DNA of 64,000 nt from Bacteroidales bacterium (GCA_017549805.1 JAFYNJ010000001.1:1-64000); one strand, 5' to 3'. Shown: positions 51,989 to 61,243, numbered from the stretch's first letter. Notes: a model not told the origin generated them from the letters alone. Numbers and translations are program-made.

Positions 51989-53146
51989 TTAGCTGAAATA
52001 GTCGCGTAGTTTCTTGAAGAACGAGCGGTCGTCTTCGGTAGGATGAGGCTTGAAGTTGTCAGAGTTGTTGAGGCCTTGGAGCACTTTTTCCTCATCTTTC
52101 GTGACCTTCTTTGGGATCCACACATTGACGTAAACCAACAAGTCGCCGTTGCCGTAGCTGTTTACATTGGGAAGACCTTTGCCTCTCAGCCGGAGGATCT
52201 TGCCGCTTTGGGTGCCGGGGGCGATCTTGACCCTGACCTTGCCACTGACGGTGGGCACTTCGGCATCGGTGCCGAGGATGGCCTGAGGCACGGAGATGAA
52301 CAGGTTGTAGATCAGGTTGCTGCCATCGCGTTCCAATTCAGGATGGGCTTCTTCCTCGATGAGCACATAGAGGTCGCCGTTGACGCCATTGTGCGGACCG
52401 GCGCCGCCTTTACCGCGCAAGGTCAGCTGCATGCCTTCGCCCACGCCAGCCGGGATGTCAATGTCGATGACTTCCTCGCCTTTGACGATGCCGTCGCCGT
52501 GGCAGTGGCTACACTTGTTCTTGATGATTCTACCCGTGCCGCCGCATTGGGGGCAGGTCGAGGCAGTCTGCATCTGTCCGAAGAGGGAACTTACCGTCCG
52601 ATACACTTGTCCGCGACCTTTGCAGGAAGGACAAGTGTCGGTGGAACCGTCTTCCGAGCCGGAGCCGTGGCAGTGTTCGCACGCCACATATTTGTTGACT
52701 TTGATCTTTTTCTTGACGCCCTTCTCGATCTCTTGGAGGTTCAGCTTGACCTTGACGCGGATGTTACCGCCGCGTTCGCGCACGGTGCCGCCCGAGCGGG
52801 ATCCGCCGCCGAAACCGCCGCTGAAGAAACTGCCCAAGCCGAAGTCGGCAAACAAGTCGCCAAATTGGCTGAAGATGTCGTCCATCGACATGCCTTGGCC
52901 ACTGAATCCGCCTTGTCCGTTCATGCCGGCGAAGCCAAACTGGTCGTAACGCTGACGCTTCTCGGGGTTGCTCAGTACCTCGTAGGCCTCAGCCGCCTCC
53001 TTGAACTTTTCCTCGGCTTCCTTATTGCCTGGGTTTCGGTCGGGGTGATATTGCAATGCCAGCTTGCGGTACGCCTTCTTCAACTCCTCGGGAGACGCAT
53101 CCTTGCTGACACCTAGCACTTCGTAATAATCTCTTTTTTCTGCCAT
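51989..53146 (-). CDS. dnaJ: Chaperone DnaJ
   Basis: The 385-residue Hsp40 has a J domain (residues 1-70, HPD in [11 protein letters not shown]) and a Gly/Phe-rich stretch ([18 protein letters not shown]). Four CxxCxGxG zinc motifs follow ([32 protein letters not shown]), then the substrate-binding C-domains. It stimulates DnaK ATPase. All key motifs are intact. grpE lies just upstream; dnaK is not in the window. Confidence 0.95.
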   Translation of the reverse strand: MAEKRDYYEVLGVSKDASPEELKKAYRKLALQYHPDRNPGNKEAEEKFKEAAEAYEVLSNPEKRQRYDQFGFAGMNGQGGFSGQGMSMDDIFSQFGDLFADFGLGSFFSGGFGGGSRSGGTVRERGGNIRVKVKLNLQEIEKGVKKKIKVNKYVACEHCHGSGSEDGSTDTCPSCKGRGQVYRTVSSLFGQMQTASTCPQCGGTGRIIKNKCSHCHGDGIVKGEEVIDIDIPAGVGEGMQLTLRGKGGAGPHNGVNGDLYVLIEEEAHPELERDGSNLIYNLFISVPQAILGTDAEVPTVSGKVRVKIAPGTQSGKILRLRGKGLPNVNSYGNGDLLVYVNVWIPKKVTKDEEKVLQGLNNSDNFKPHPTEDDRSFFKKLRDYFS

Positions 53147-53152
53147 ACGTTA

Positions 53153-53194
53153 TTCTCCGTTTTCCGTTTTCCGTTCTCCGTTTTCCGTTTTCAA
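53153..53194. repeat. Intergenic 7-bp-period repeat (TTTTCCG type) between grpE and dnaJ
   Basis: Units TTCTCCG, TTTTCCG, TTTTCCG, TTCTCCG, TTTTCCG, TTTTCAA fill the grpE-dnaJ gap and reach the grpE stop codon. The same unit order appears at 14298. Confidence 0.75.
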
Positions 53195-53769
53195 TTTCCC
53201 ACTACCACTCTTGCAAAACGGATCACCGTTCCGTTGAGTTTGTAGCCTTTTTGGATGACGTCGATGACTTTGCCTTTCTTGGATTCGTCAGGGGCAGGGA
53301 TCATCGTGAGTGCTTCATGTTCATCGGTGTTGAAGTCGCAGTCGATGGCCACGATCTCCTCCAGACCTCTCTTTTGAAGCGTGGATTTGAACTTGTTGTA
53401 GATCAAGGTGACGCCTTGCAGGTCGGCTTCGTTGCCGTTCTTCTCCATGTTTTGGAGTGCGCGTTCGAAGTCGTCGAGCACGGGAAGCATGTCTTTCATG
53501 ACCGCTGCTGCGGCAGTGGCTGAAAGCTCGAGTTTCTCTTTGGCGGTACGCTTGCGGTAGTTGTCGAACTCCGAGTAGAGACGGAGGTAGGTGTCATTAA
53601 GCTCGGCATATTTCGCCTTGGCTTCTTCCAATGCCTTGGCATGTTCGCGTCTGCCTTTATGGCGCTTTCTTTCGGTCTCTTGGGGTTCTACGGATGGTTC
53701 CTTCACTTCCTGATCGGGTTGGATGGGTTTTTCATCTTCCTGAATTTCAGTCTTTTTCTCTTCTTCCAT
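53191..53769 (-). CDS. grpE: Nucleotide exchange factor GrpE
   Basis: The 192-residue protein has an acidic, disordered start, a long coiled coil (YLRLYSEFDNYRKRTAKEK) and the C-terminal beta domain (VTLIYNKFKSTLQKRGLEEI, FNTDEHEALTMIPAPD, GKVIDVIQKGYKLNGTVIR). It releases ADP from DnaK. It is followed after 44 bases by dnaJ. No exact TAnnTTTG element was found in the 103-base gap before it, which holds nothing else that I can name. Confidence 0.93.
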   Translation of the reverse strand: MEEEKKTEIQEDEKPIQPDQEVKEPSVEPQETERKRHKGRREHAKALEEAKAKYAELNDTYLRLYSEFDNYRKRTAKEKLELSATAAAAVMKDMLPVLDDFERALQNMEKNGNEADLQGVTLIYNKFKSTLQKRGLEEIVAIDCDFNTDEHEALTMIPAPDESKKGKVIDVIQKGYKLNGTVIRFARVVVGN

Positions 53770-53872
53770 GATAGTATTTTTGTTTTATTATTATTTTTCA
53801 AATAAGGTGCGCCCATGGCAGAGCAAAAGCTTTGCCAAAAGGTAAGGGGTTGACAAAATGGCAGAAGAAGGA

Positions 53873-55174
53873 TTAAATCCTCTCAATCTTCGCTCCCAGA
53901 CTATTCAATCTCAAATCGATGTACTGGTAGCCGCGGTCGATCTGGTCGATGTTGTCGATGATGCTGACGCCCTTGGCGGACATGGCGGCGATGAGTAGGG
54001 CGACACCGGCACGGATGTCAGGAGAACTCATGCGGATGCCGCGCAAAGCATGGTGGTGATCCAAACCGATGACGTTGGCGCGGTGAGGATCGCAGAGGAT
54101 GATCTGCGCGCCCATGTCGATGAGCTTATCCACGAAGAACAAACGGCTTTCGAACATCTTCTGGTGGATCAATACGGTGCCTTTGGCTTGGGTGGCAACC
54201 ACCAAGATGATACTGATCAAGTCAGGGGTGAAGCCGGGCCAAGGTGCGTCGGCGATGGTGAGGATGGAACCGTCCATGAAGGTTTCCACCTCGTAGTGGT
54301 CCTGGGCGGGGATGTAGATGTCGTCACCTCTATACTCCATCTTGACGCCGATGCGGCGGAACATCTCGGGGATGATGCCGAGCTGCTCGATGCCGGCGTT
54401 CTTGATGGTGAGCTCGGAGCCGGTCATGGCGGCCATGCCAATGAAGGAACCGACTTCGATCATATCGGCCAACAGTCTATGTTTGGTGCCGTTCAACTTG
54501 CTGACACCTGTAATCTTCAATAGGTTGGATCCGACCCCTTCAATCTTGGCACCCATGGAGTTGAGCATCTTGCAGAGCTGCACCAGATAAGGCTCGCAGG
54601 CGGCATTGAAGATGGTGGTCTCGCCTTCGGCCATCACAGCGGCCATCACGATGTTGGCGGTACCGGTGACGGAGGCTTCATCCAAAAGCATGTAGCAGCC
54701 GTGGAGACCCTTGGGAGCAGTTGCTTTCTGCACGGTGCCCTCGTTGTCGAAGATGGCGCCGAGTTTCTGGAGACCGATGACGTGGGTGTCCAAACGGCGT
54801 CGTCCGATCTTGTCGCCACCGGGCTTGGGCATGTAGGCCGTGCCGAAACGGGCGAGCAGGGGACCGATCATCATCACGCTGCCGCGCAAACGCGAAGCCT
54901 TCTGGATGAAATCCGCAGTCTGGAAATAGTCGAAGTCGATGGCGTTGGCTCGCAAAGAAACCACATCGGGGGTGTTGCGCACCACCTTGACGCCCATGCC
55001 TTTCAGCAGGTCGATAAGGTTGTTGATGTCCAAAATGTTGGGCAGGTTTTCAATAATCACCTCCTCGTCGGTGAGCAGGCTGGCGCAGATAATCTGCATG
55101 GCTTCGTTCTTGGCGCCTTGAGGCACAATCTCGCCTTTGAGCTTGTGGCCTCCTTCAATCCGGAATGATCCCAT
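53873..55174 (-). CDS. murA: UDP-N-acetylglucosamine 1-carboxyvinyltransferase, Asp-type
   Basis: The 433-residue EPSP-synthase-fold enzyme adds enolpyruvate to UDP-GlcNAc, the first committed step of peptidoglycan synthesis. Seen: GEIVPQGAKNEAMQIICASL, SRLRGSVMMIGPLLARFG, SVTGTANIVMAAVMAEGETT and the C-terminal RGYQYIDLRLNSLGA. In the catalytic loop, KPGGDKIGRRRLDTH has Asp121 where most MurA enzymes have Cys; Asp-type MurA enzymes are fosfomycin-resistant in other bacteria. It lies 3 bases after the DUF4290 gene. Confidence 0.93.
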   Translation of the reverse strand: MGSFRIEGGHKLKGEIVPQGAKNEAMQIICASLLTDEEVIIENLPNILDINNLIDLLKGMGVKVVRNTPDVVSLRANAIDFDYFQTADFIQKASRLRGSVMMIGPLLARFGTAYMPKPGGDKIGRRRLDTHVIGLQKLGAIFDNEGTVQKATAPKGLHGCYMLLDEASVTGTANIVMAAVMAEGETTIFNAACEPYLVQLCKMLNSMGAKIEGVGSNLLKITGVSKLNGTKHRLLADMIEVGSFIGMAAMTGSELTIKNAGIEQLGIIPEMFRRIGVKMEYRGDDIYIPAQDHYEVETFMDGSILTIADAPWPGFTPDLISIILVVATQAKGTVLIHQKMFESRLFFVDKLIDMGAQIILCDPHRANVIGLDHHHALRGIRMSSPDIRAGVALLIAAMSAKGVSIIDNIDQIDRGYQYIDLRLNSLGAKIERI

Positions 55175-55177
55175 GAC

Positions 55178-55861
55178 TTATTGCTGTTTGCGTTTTTTGT
55201 ATGCGGGGTTATTGGGGTTGTTCATGTCGGCCTTAAGGTTCGACTGCTTCTTTTTCTTCTTCTTGCCATTCTGCTTTTGTGACAAAACGGGCTTGGTGAG
55301 TATCTCGTTGGTGCCGTTGAGTTTGGTCTCTTCGTCGAGCACCAAACGGCCTTTCGACATGGCTTTCAGGTCGGCGATGATTTGTTGGTCGTTGACCACG
55401 TTGCCGCTCCATTCCAGGAAGTTGCGCTTCATCTGGTTGGCGATGGAATGGGCCAAGGCCTGACGCATCTCCTCGTCTTCCGTTTCCGAAGCAATCTCGA
55501 TCATCTTGGCCATGTAATAGCCGTAATGGCCATATTGGATGTTGTGGTTTTGATAGCCGACATGATGCGGCTTGGTGGATTCAGTCAAGGGTTGCGGAGG
55601 CGGGAAGGGGCTATCGACATCCAGCTGGTAGTCGGAAATGATGTAGAGATGGTCCCAGAGCTTGTGGAGATAGTCGTCGGTCTGCTTGACTTGGGGATTC
55701 ATCTGGGCCATCACTGAGATGATGAAATGGGCCGCCTCGGTGCGTTTATCGCGGTCTTCGATCTCCATCAGGTGCCGGATCATCTCCTGCATGTTGCGGC
55801 CGTATTCCGAGATGATGATTTGACCGCGTTCTGTATTGTATAATAAACCTTGTTTATCCAT
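55178..55861 (-). CDS. DUF4290-family protein
   Basis: I start at ATG 55861 (MDKQGLLYNTERGQ, 227 residues), 1 base after the helicase stop; a start 24 bases earlier would overlap it. The helical core (YGRNMQEMIRHLMEIED, PHHVGYQNHNIQYGHYGYYM, LAHSIANQMKRNFLEW) matches DUF4290, a Bacteroidota family usually beside murA. The C-terminus is Lys-rich (KKKKKKQSNL) and disordered, suggesting nucleic-acid or ribosome contact. Function unknown; the fixed place before murA suggests a cell-envelope link. Confidence 0.85.
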   Translation of the reverse strand: MDKQGLLYNTERGQIIISEYGRNMQEMIRHLMEIEDRDKRTEAAHFIISVMAQMNPQVKQTDDYLHKLWDHLYIISDYQLDVDSPFPPPQPLTESTKPHHVGYQNHNIQYGHYGYYMAKMIEIASETEDEEMRQALAHSIANQMKRNFLEWSGNVVNDQQIIADLKAMSKGRLVLDEETKLNGTNEILTKPVLSQKQNGKKKKKKQSNLKADMNNPNNPAYKKRKQQ

Positions 55862-55862
55862 A

Positions 55863-58214
55863 TCAGATGATTTTAAGTTTTGCAAATTTAAGCATTAATT
55901 GTTTTGTTCCTGCAGTGTCAAAGTTTACAGTGGCTTTTTTATTGGCACCTGCGCCGTCAACGGAGAGCACGGTGCCTTCACCGAACTTCTGGTGTAGCAC
56001 ACGGAAGCCTTCCTGGATGAGGTCGGGGTTGGAGGCCTCGAAAGGCTCGCCTGAAGTGTTTGCTGCAGGAGTGCTCGAAACTGAGCTGACCCTTGTGAAT
56101 CCATGTTTCTCTGGTTCGGAGATGGTCTTTCCAGTCTGGGGTTTGCCACCATAACCGCTTCCACTCGATCCGAATCCTGGTCTCCGACCCCAGCCGCGGC
56201 GTTCTTCGTCGAATGAAGAGGTGCCATGGAAGGAGGCTTTTCTGGGTTTGTCGATGAGTTTCTCGTCGATTTCCTCGATAAATCTCGAGGGTTCGCTCAA
56301 GGTGAGGTTGCCGTAGCGATAGCGTGTCTCAGCACAACTCAAGGTAAGCTTGGTCATGGCGCGGGTGACGGCCACATAGAACAGGCGGCGTTCTTCTTCC
56401 AGCTCTTCTCTTGTGCTCAGCGAAAGGATGCCGGGGAAGAGGTTTTCTTCCAAACCCACCACATACACGTATGGGAATTCCAGTCCCTTGGCGGAGTGGA
56501 TGGTCATCAGGCTCACGCAGTCCTCCTCGGTGTCGTCCTTTTTCATCTCATTGTCGGTGAGCAGGGCAACGTCTTCCATGAAGCGTACCAGATCCACCTG
56601 GGCGGCCTCGCCAGTGGTCTCGTCCACCTGCTGGTCGCTGAACTCCATGATAGCGTTAAGTAACTCCTCAATGTTCTCCACCCGGCTGACGCTCTCGGGC
56701 GTGTCTTCCTCCTTCAAAAGCTTGATGATGCCGATGGTGTTGGTGATGTGTTTGGCCAGTTCGAAGGCGTTCATCTTGCCTTGCAGGCTTTGGAAACTCT
56801 TGATCAACACGACGAAGTCACGAACCCTATTGATGGTGCCCATGTTGAAATCCTGTGGGAACTGGTCGTTGGAGATGCATTGCCAGATGGAAGTCTTGCG
56901 CTCGTTGGCGAACACCATCATGCGCTCAATGCTCTTCTCGCCGATGCCTCGTGCCGGGTAGTTGATGATTCTCAACAGCGACTGCTCGTCTTCGGGATTG
57001 ATGACAACGCGGAAATACGCTAACAGGTCCTTGATCTCCTTGCGGTCGTAGAACGAGAGGCCACCGTAGATCTTGTAGGGAATGTTCTGCTTGCGGAGCG
57101 CTGCTTCCATGGAACGCGATTGGGCGTTGGTGCGGTAGAGGATGGCGAAGTCCTTGTTGTTGAGCTGCCGTGACATCTTGTAGTGGAAGATAGAGTTGGC
57201 CACCATCGTGCCTTCCTCCGAGTCGGTAGCGGCATGCAGCAGGGTGATGAGCTCGCCTTGCTCCTTGTCGCTCCACACGCGCTTCTTGATCTGGTCGCGG
57301 TTGTGGGCGATGATATTGTTCGATGCCTCGACGATGGTCTTGGTGGAGCGGTAGTTCTGCTCCAGACGGATCAGTTTGTAGTCGGGATAGTCGTTCTTGA
57401 AGTTCAGGATATTCTGGATATTGGCGCCACGAAAGCTGTAGATCGACTGGGCATCGTCGCCCACCACGCAGATGTTCTCGAATAGGGCAGCCAAGCGGCG
57501 GACAATGAGGTATTGCGCGAAGTTGGTATCCTGGTACTCATCCACAAGGATGTACTTGAAGTGGTTTTGGTATTTGTAAAGGATGTTGGGATTGTCGCGG
57601 AGTAGCACGTTGGTGTAGTAGAGGATGTCGTCGAAATCCATGGCGTTGGCGCGATGCAGGCGATCGTTATACACCTTGAAGATCTGTGCGATCAACGGCT
57701 TTTTGGCTTTGGCGTCGGTCTCTTGGATGTCGGCATCGTTGGCATAGTCCTCGGGCGAATAGAGGCTCGACTTGGCGGCGGAGATGCGTGCCAGCACCGA
57801 CTTGGGAGGATACACCTTCGGGTCGAGTTGCATCTCCTTGATGATTTGGCTGATGAGCGCCTTCGAGTCGTCGGTGTCGTAGATTGTGAAAGTGGAGGTG
57901 AAGCCGATGTATTGCGCCTCAATCCTCAAGATGCGGGCAAAGATGGAGTGGAAGGTGCCCATCCACACGTTGCGTGCATCGTCGGCATTGACGAGCTTCA
58001 CGATACGATCCTTCATCTCGCGTGCGGCCTTGTTGGTGAAGGTCAGCGCCATGATCGAGAAGGGGTCGATGCCTTCGGAGATCATGTACGCGATGCGGTA
58101 GGTGAGGGCTCGGGTCTTGCCCGATCCGGCACCGGCGATGACCATCAAAGGGCCTTCAATAGTGGTGACGGCTTCGCGTTGGGGTTCGTTAAGTTGGTCG
58201 AGTATGTTGGACAT
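55863..58214 (-). CDS. UvrD/PcrA-type superfamily 1 DNA helicase
   Basis: The 783-residue helicase has motif Q/I LNEPQREAV and GAGSGKTRALTYRIAYMI, motif Ia ALTFTNKAAREMKDRI, motif II LVDEYQDTN, motif III GDDAQSIYSFRGA, motif IV LEQNYRSTKTIVEA, and motifs V-VI LMTIHSAKGLEFPYVYVVGL and RRLFYVAVTRAMTKL. It unwinds DNA 3' to 5' in repair and replication. The Gly/Ser-rich C-terminal linker precedes a Tudor-like PcrA tail (EGFRVLHQKFGEGTVLSVDG). It heads the operon with DUF4290 and murA. Confidence 0.93.
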   Translation of the reverse strand: MSNILDQLNEPQREAVTTIEGPLMVIAGAGSGKTRALTYRIAYMISEGIDPFSIMALTFTNKAAREMKDRIVKLVNADDARNVWMGTFHSIFARILRIEAQYIGFTSTFTIYDTDDSKALISQIIKEMQLDPKVYPPKSVLARISAAKSSLYSPEDYANDADIQETDAKAKKPLIAQIFKVYNDRLHRANAMDFDDILYYTNVLLRDNPNILYKYQNHFKYILVDEYQDTNFAQYLIVRRLAALFENICVVGDDAQSIYSFRGANIQNILNFKNDYPDYKLIRLEQNYRSTKTIVEASNNIIAHNRDQIKKRVWSDKEQGELITLLHAATDSEEGTMVANSIFHYKMSRQLNNKDFAILYRTNAQSRSMEAALRKQNIPYKIYGGLSFYDRKEIKDLLAYFRVVINPEDEQSLLRIINYPARGIGEKSIERMMVFANERKTSIWQCISNDQFPQDFNMGTINRVRDFVVLIKSFQSLQGKMNAFELAKHITNTIGIIKLLKEEDTPESVSRVENIEELLNAIMEFSDQQVDETTGEAAQVDLVRFMEDVALLTDNEMKKDDTEEDCVSLMTIHSAKGLEFPYVYVVGLEENLFPGILSLSTREELEEERRLFYVAVTRAMTKLTLSCAETRYRYGNLTLSEPSRFIEEIDEKLIDKPRKASFHGTSSFDEERRGWGRRPGFGSSGSGYGGKPQTGKTISEPEKHGFTRVSSVSSTPAANTSGEPFEASNPDLIQEGFRVLHQKFGEGTVLSVDGAGANKKATVNFDTAGTKQLMLKFAKLKII

Positions 58215-58237
58215 TTCAGGGTGTTCAAATTAAGTTG

Positions 58238-58265
58238 CAAAGATACATAGAATTTGTTATTTTTG
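58238..58265. promoter_or_regulatory. Overlapping divergent promoters (helicase and zinc protease)
   Basis: The minus strand reads TATCTTTG at 58245-58238, 24 bases before the helicase. The plus strand reads TATTTTTG at 58258-58265, 22 bases before the protease gene, with GTTG at 58234-58237 as its -33. The two -7 elements are 12 bases apart, so the polymerases would compete. Confidence 0.65.
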
Positions 58266-58286
58266 CAGAAACAAAAAAAGATTGCC

Positions 58287-58970
58287 ATGAATATCAGTTG
58301 GATTCTTATCATTGTGATTGGCGTAGTTGGAATGTTGGTCCAGCTAAAGCTGAAAAGCGTATTTGCCAAATATTCGAAAGTGCTTTCTCCGGGAGGCCTT
58401 ACAGGTGCTCAGATCGCACAGAAGATGCTGAACGACAATGGTATCTTCGATGTCTCGATAACCAGTATCGATGGGGAACTGACGGACCATTACAATCCAT
58501 CAAAGAAGACTGTCAACTTAAGTAGGGATGTGTATCGGATGAACAGTGTTGCCGCTGCTGCAGTTGCGGCTCACGAATGTGGTCATGCCGTGCAACACAA
58601 GGTGGGATATGCGCCGCTTCGCCTGCGTACGGCCTTGGTGCCAGCGGTCAACATCTCGTCGAAGCTGTCCATGATTGTCATCATCGTTGGCCTATTGCTG
58701 ATCAATGTCTTTCCCGCCCTTTCTTGGGTCTTTTGGGTTGGCATTGCCATGTTCGCCATGGTGTTCCTCTTCAGCTTGGTGACCCTTCCTGTTGAGTTCA
58801 ATGCCTCGCGCCGCGCGTTGGCATGGCTTCAGTCGTCGAATTCGCTCAGCGAAGTCGAACTTGCCCAGGCCAAGGATGCCCTTAAATGGGCTGCAAGCAC
58901 CTACGTGGTGGCTGCTTTGTCGTCATTGGCCTCACTGCTTTACTACATCGGATTGGGTGGCCGGAGATAA
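58287..58970 (+). CDS. Membrane zinc metallopeptidase (YugP/Zn_peptidase_2 family)
   Basis: From ATG 58287 the product is 227 residues. An N-terminal helix (WILIIVIGVVGMLVQLKL) is followed by GLTGAQIAQKMLNDNGI and the zinc site AAVAAHECGHAVQH (HExxH). Two transmembrane helices (MIVIIVGLLLINVFPAL, VFWVGIAMFAMVFLFSLV) come next, then LPVEFNASRRALAWL holding the third-ligand region, and a final helix. Family assignment is firm; its substrates are unknown. The next gene starts 17 bases later. Confidence 0.9.
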   Translation: MNISWILIIVIGVVGMLVQLKLKSVFAKYSKVLSPGGLTGAQIAQKMLNDNGIFDVSITSIDGELTDHYNPSKKTVNLSRDVYRMNSVAAAAVAAHECGHAVQHKVGYAPLRLRTALVPAVNISSKLSMIVIIVGLLLINVFPALSWVFWVGIAMFAMVFLFSLVTLPVEFNASRRALAWLQSSNSLSEVELAQAKDALKWAASTYVVAALSSLASLLYYIGLGGRR

Positions 58971-58987
58971 ATCAAAACCATATTAAC

Positions 58988-60613
58988 ATGAAAAAACTAT
59001 TACTCTCAGTTTTTGCTATGGCCATTGCCTTCAACGTGATGGCCGTCAACGTGTGGGACGGCAGTTCCGAACCTTGGACCAACGGAAGCGGCACCGAAAC
59101 TGACCCCTATCTTATTGAAACAGCGGCCAATCTGGCCTATCTCGCACAAATGGTCAACGAGGGTTATCAGGCGCAAGGCATGGCAGTTTATGCTGAGACC
59201 TATTTTCTCATGACGGATGACCTGGATTTGAACAACAACAACTGGACGCCGATAGGTTTCGTCAACACCAGTATGGAAGGCTATTATTTCGCGGGTGTGT
59301 TCAATGGAGGCTTACATGAGATTACTAACTTGAAGATACAGACTGGTAACGAAGTCACTGGATTATTTGGAGGACTTGCCGATGGGCCTGACGGTCTATG
59401 GAACCCCACTATTGTTGAGAACCTGTTTGTAACCAATGCCACCATCAATTCCACTGGATTGGGTGCAGGGGGTATAGCGGGTGCCATTGCTGGGTATTCA
59501 CTTATTTACCGATGTGGTTTTTCGGGCACTATCAGCATCTCCAACAGCGGAGACTTTTGTGGTGGAGGTGGCATTGTTGCCGTGGCGGCTCAGAACAGCA
59601 GGGTGGTGCAATGTTATTTTGCGGGAAACATCACGGCCAGCAATAGTAACTTCATGGGTGCTGCAGGGGCAGGTGGTATTGCCGGGGTGGCCATTAATGA
59701 GGCGTCGATTCAAAAATGCTACAACAAGGGTACCGTCACGGGCACTGCCATGCTGCTGAGTGTGGCGGCAGGCATTGTGGCGGCTACGATGGAGGATAAT
59801 GAGGTAACGGTGATGTCGTGCTACAATGTGGGTTCGCTCAATGCCAACACCAAGGGGGGTATCTTCGGCATGATCAGTCCCGTCAATCCCTTTAAAGGCG
59901 AGACTGCTATCGACATTCAAAATAGTTATTATTTGAATACTGCCGGTGGCGCTAACGGCTATGGCACGGGTATGTCTGCCGATGAGATGCGTACTGAGGA
60001 GTTCAAGAATCAGATTGACCAACATAGCCATGCCTTTGTTATGGACAATGGTACTAACAATGGTTATCCGATACACTCATTGTGGAGTTGTGGCAACATA
60101 CGGGTTGCTGATATCACCTGTCATTCCGCTAAGCTGTCTGCCATCATCCATCAAGGCAATGACACCATCGAAAGGGCATATTTTGTTTATAAAGAATATG
60201 ATGCCGATGAATGGATTGAGGTGGATGTTCCTACAGATGGTTATGTAGAGGCGGAGTTACTTGACTTGGAGCCAGAGACAACATACACGTATAGTATGTT
60301 TGTTGTGTTCCCAGACGGTGTCTTAACGCAGAGCCAACCGTTTGGTTTCCAAACATTGGAATATGATGCCGTGGCTTCTCAAGAGGCTCCAAAGGTTCAA
60401 GTATATCCCAATCCAGCCACGGATATTGTTCACATTCAAGGGGTTGATGTCGCTGAAGTTCAGGTGTTCAATACATTGGGACAGTTGGTGAAGACGGTAC
60501 GAGGGACGAATGTGGTTAATGTCGGAGATTTGCCTGCCGGGACCTATTTGCTTCGCATTTCTACCGATAGCGCTTCCCTATGGGAAGCCCTATGGATATC
60601 CGCATCCCGTTAG
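58988..60613 (+). CDS. T9SS cargo with GLUG-type repeats and a REPIN-altered C-terminus
   Basis: From ATG 58988 the product is 541 residues with a signal peptide (ending FNVMA). GSGTETDPYLIETAANLAYL opens a beta-helix with GLUG-like repeats (GGIAGAIAGYSLIYRCGFSG, GGIAGVAINEASIQKCYNKG). A sandwich domain and a type A sorting domain follow (VQVYPNPATDIVHI, QVFNTLGQLVKTV, GTYLLRISTDS). The usual last strand of the sorting domain is missing: after STDS the frame reads into a REPIN and ends ALWISASR. Secretion through T9SS may therefore be impaired. Confidence 0.8.
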   Translation: MKKLLLSVFAMAIAFNVMAVNVWDGSSEPWTNGSGTETDPYLIETAANLAYLAQMVNEGYQAQGMAVYAETYFLMTDDLDLNNNNWTPIGFVNTSMEGYYFAGVFNGGLHEITNLKIQTGNEVTGLFGGLADGPDGLWNPTIVENLFVTNATINSTGLGAGGIAGAIAGYSLIYRCGFSGTISISNSGDFCGGGGIVAVAAQNSRVVQCYFAGNITASNSNFMGAAGAGGIAGVAINEASIQKCYNKGTVTGTAMLLSVAAGIVAATMEDNEVTVMSCYNVGSLNANTKGGIFGMISPVNPFKGETAIDIQNSYYLNTAGGANGYGTGMSADEMRTEEFKNQIDQHSHAFVMDNGTNNGYPIHSLWSCGNIRVADITCHSAKLSAIIHQGNDTIERAYFVYKEYDADEWIEVDVPTDGYVEAELLDLEPETTYTYSMFVVFPDGVLTQSQPFGFQTLEYDAVASQEAPKVQVYPNPATDIVHIQGVDVAEVQVFNTLGQLVKTVRGTNVVNVGDLPAGTYLLRISTDSASLWEALWISASR

Positions 60614-60629
60614 GGATGCTCTGTCGGTA
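60562..60629. repeat. REPIN: two inverted REP hairpins
   Basis: TACCGATAG (60562-60570), hairpin GCTTCCC-TAT-GGGAAGC (60572-60588), a 13-base middle, hairpin GCATCCC-GTTA-GGGATGC (60602-60619), then CTGTCGGTA (60621-60629). Each end has a tag one base from a hairpin, in mirror order. Both flanking genes stop inside the GTTA loop. Confidence 0.85.
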
Positions 60630-61239
60630 AAAAAATCTCTGCCATCCCTGAAACGCTGTATGTCCTTCCGTTATCCAAACACTCGCACTGATATCGTGTG
60701 CGGCGTTTGGGCCCTTTTTTGAATCTCATCCCGTTTTTGAGTTGAAAGACGGTTCCTTCGGGGAGGTCTTCCACGGTAAGGACTTCGGTGGTTTTCTTGT
60801 CATAACGTTTCATCACCTTGGCCAAGTTGGTGTCGGCGGAAGAGCTGGCCTTGATGTGCTGGAGATGTCGCTTCAAGGCAATGAGGATATCCTCGGGAAA
60901 GATCTCGGGTTTCAAATAGGGAAGAAGCAACTGTGTAAAGGTTTGTTTCCACTCTTCGCCATGCGGCTCCAGATGCCGTTGGGGATGATTTTGATACACA
61001 ACGTAATGCGCCAACTCATGCACAAAGGTGACCAGTATCTGGTAAGGATTGAGATCTTGGTTTAAGGTGATGGTGCAGAGCCCGTTGCGATCTCGCGGCG
61101 GACGGAAATCCCCCAACTTCGAAGCCCTTGGCCGCTTGAACCGCAGGTTGAACCGCGACTGCGTATAAGCCTCGGCTACCATGGGGATGGCGGCTTCGGG
61201 GAAATAACGTTGCAGAATTTGAAGCTCTTTATCAGTCAT
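60610..61239 (-). CDS. SprT-like zinc metalloprotease-domain protein
   Basis: The 209-residue cytosolic protein has the SprT-like fold: FNLRFKRPRASKLGDFRPP, then ILVTFVHELAHYVVYQNHPQ with HExxH and a third His in HGEEWKQTF. A C-terminal basic zinc-ribbon-like part follows (KGPKRRTRYQCECLDNG) with one visible Cys pair. SprT-like proteins in eukaryotes (Spartan) cut DNA-protein crosslinks; the bacterial role is unclear. The final residues (LPTEHP) and the stop codon come from the REPIN. The start lies 4 bases from its promoter element. Confidence 0.85.
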   Translation of the reverse strand: MTDKELQILQRYFPEAAIPMVAEAYTQSRFNLRFKRPRASKLGDFRPPRDRNGLCTITLNQDLNPYQILVTFVHELAHYVVYQNHPQRHLEPHGEEWKQTFTQLLLPYLKPEIFPEDILIALKRHLQHIKASSSADTNLAKVMKRYDKKTTEVLTVEDLPEGTVFQLKNGMRFKKGPKRRTRYQCECLDNGRTYSVSGMAEIFLPTEHP

Positions 61240-61243
61240 ACTG

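Noticed and set aside
52043..53116. A 357-codon plus-strand frame across dnaJ
   Set aside because: Antisense shadow of an intact dnaJ gene, with repetitive Ala/Asp/Val composition.
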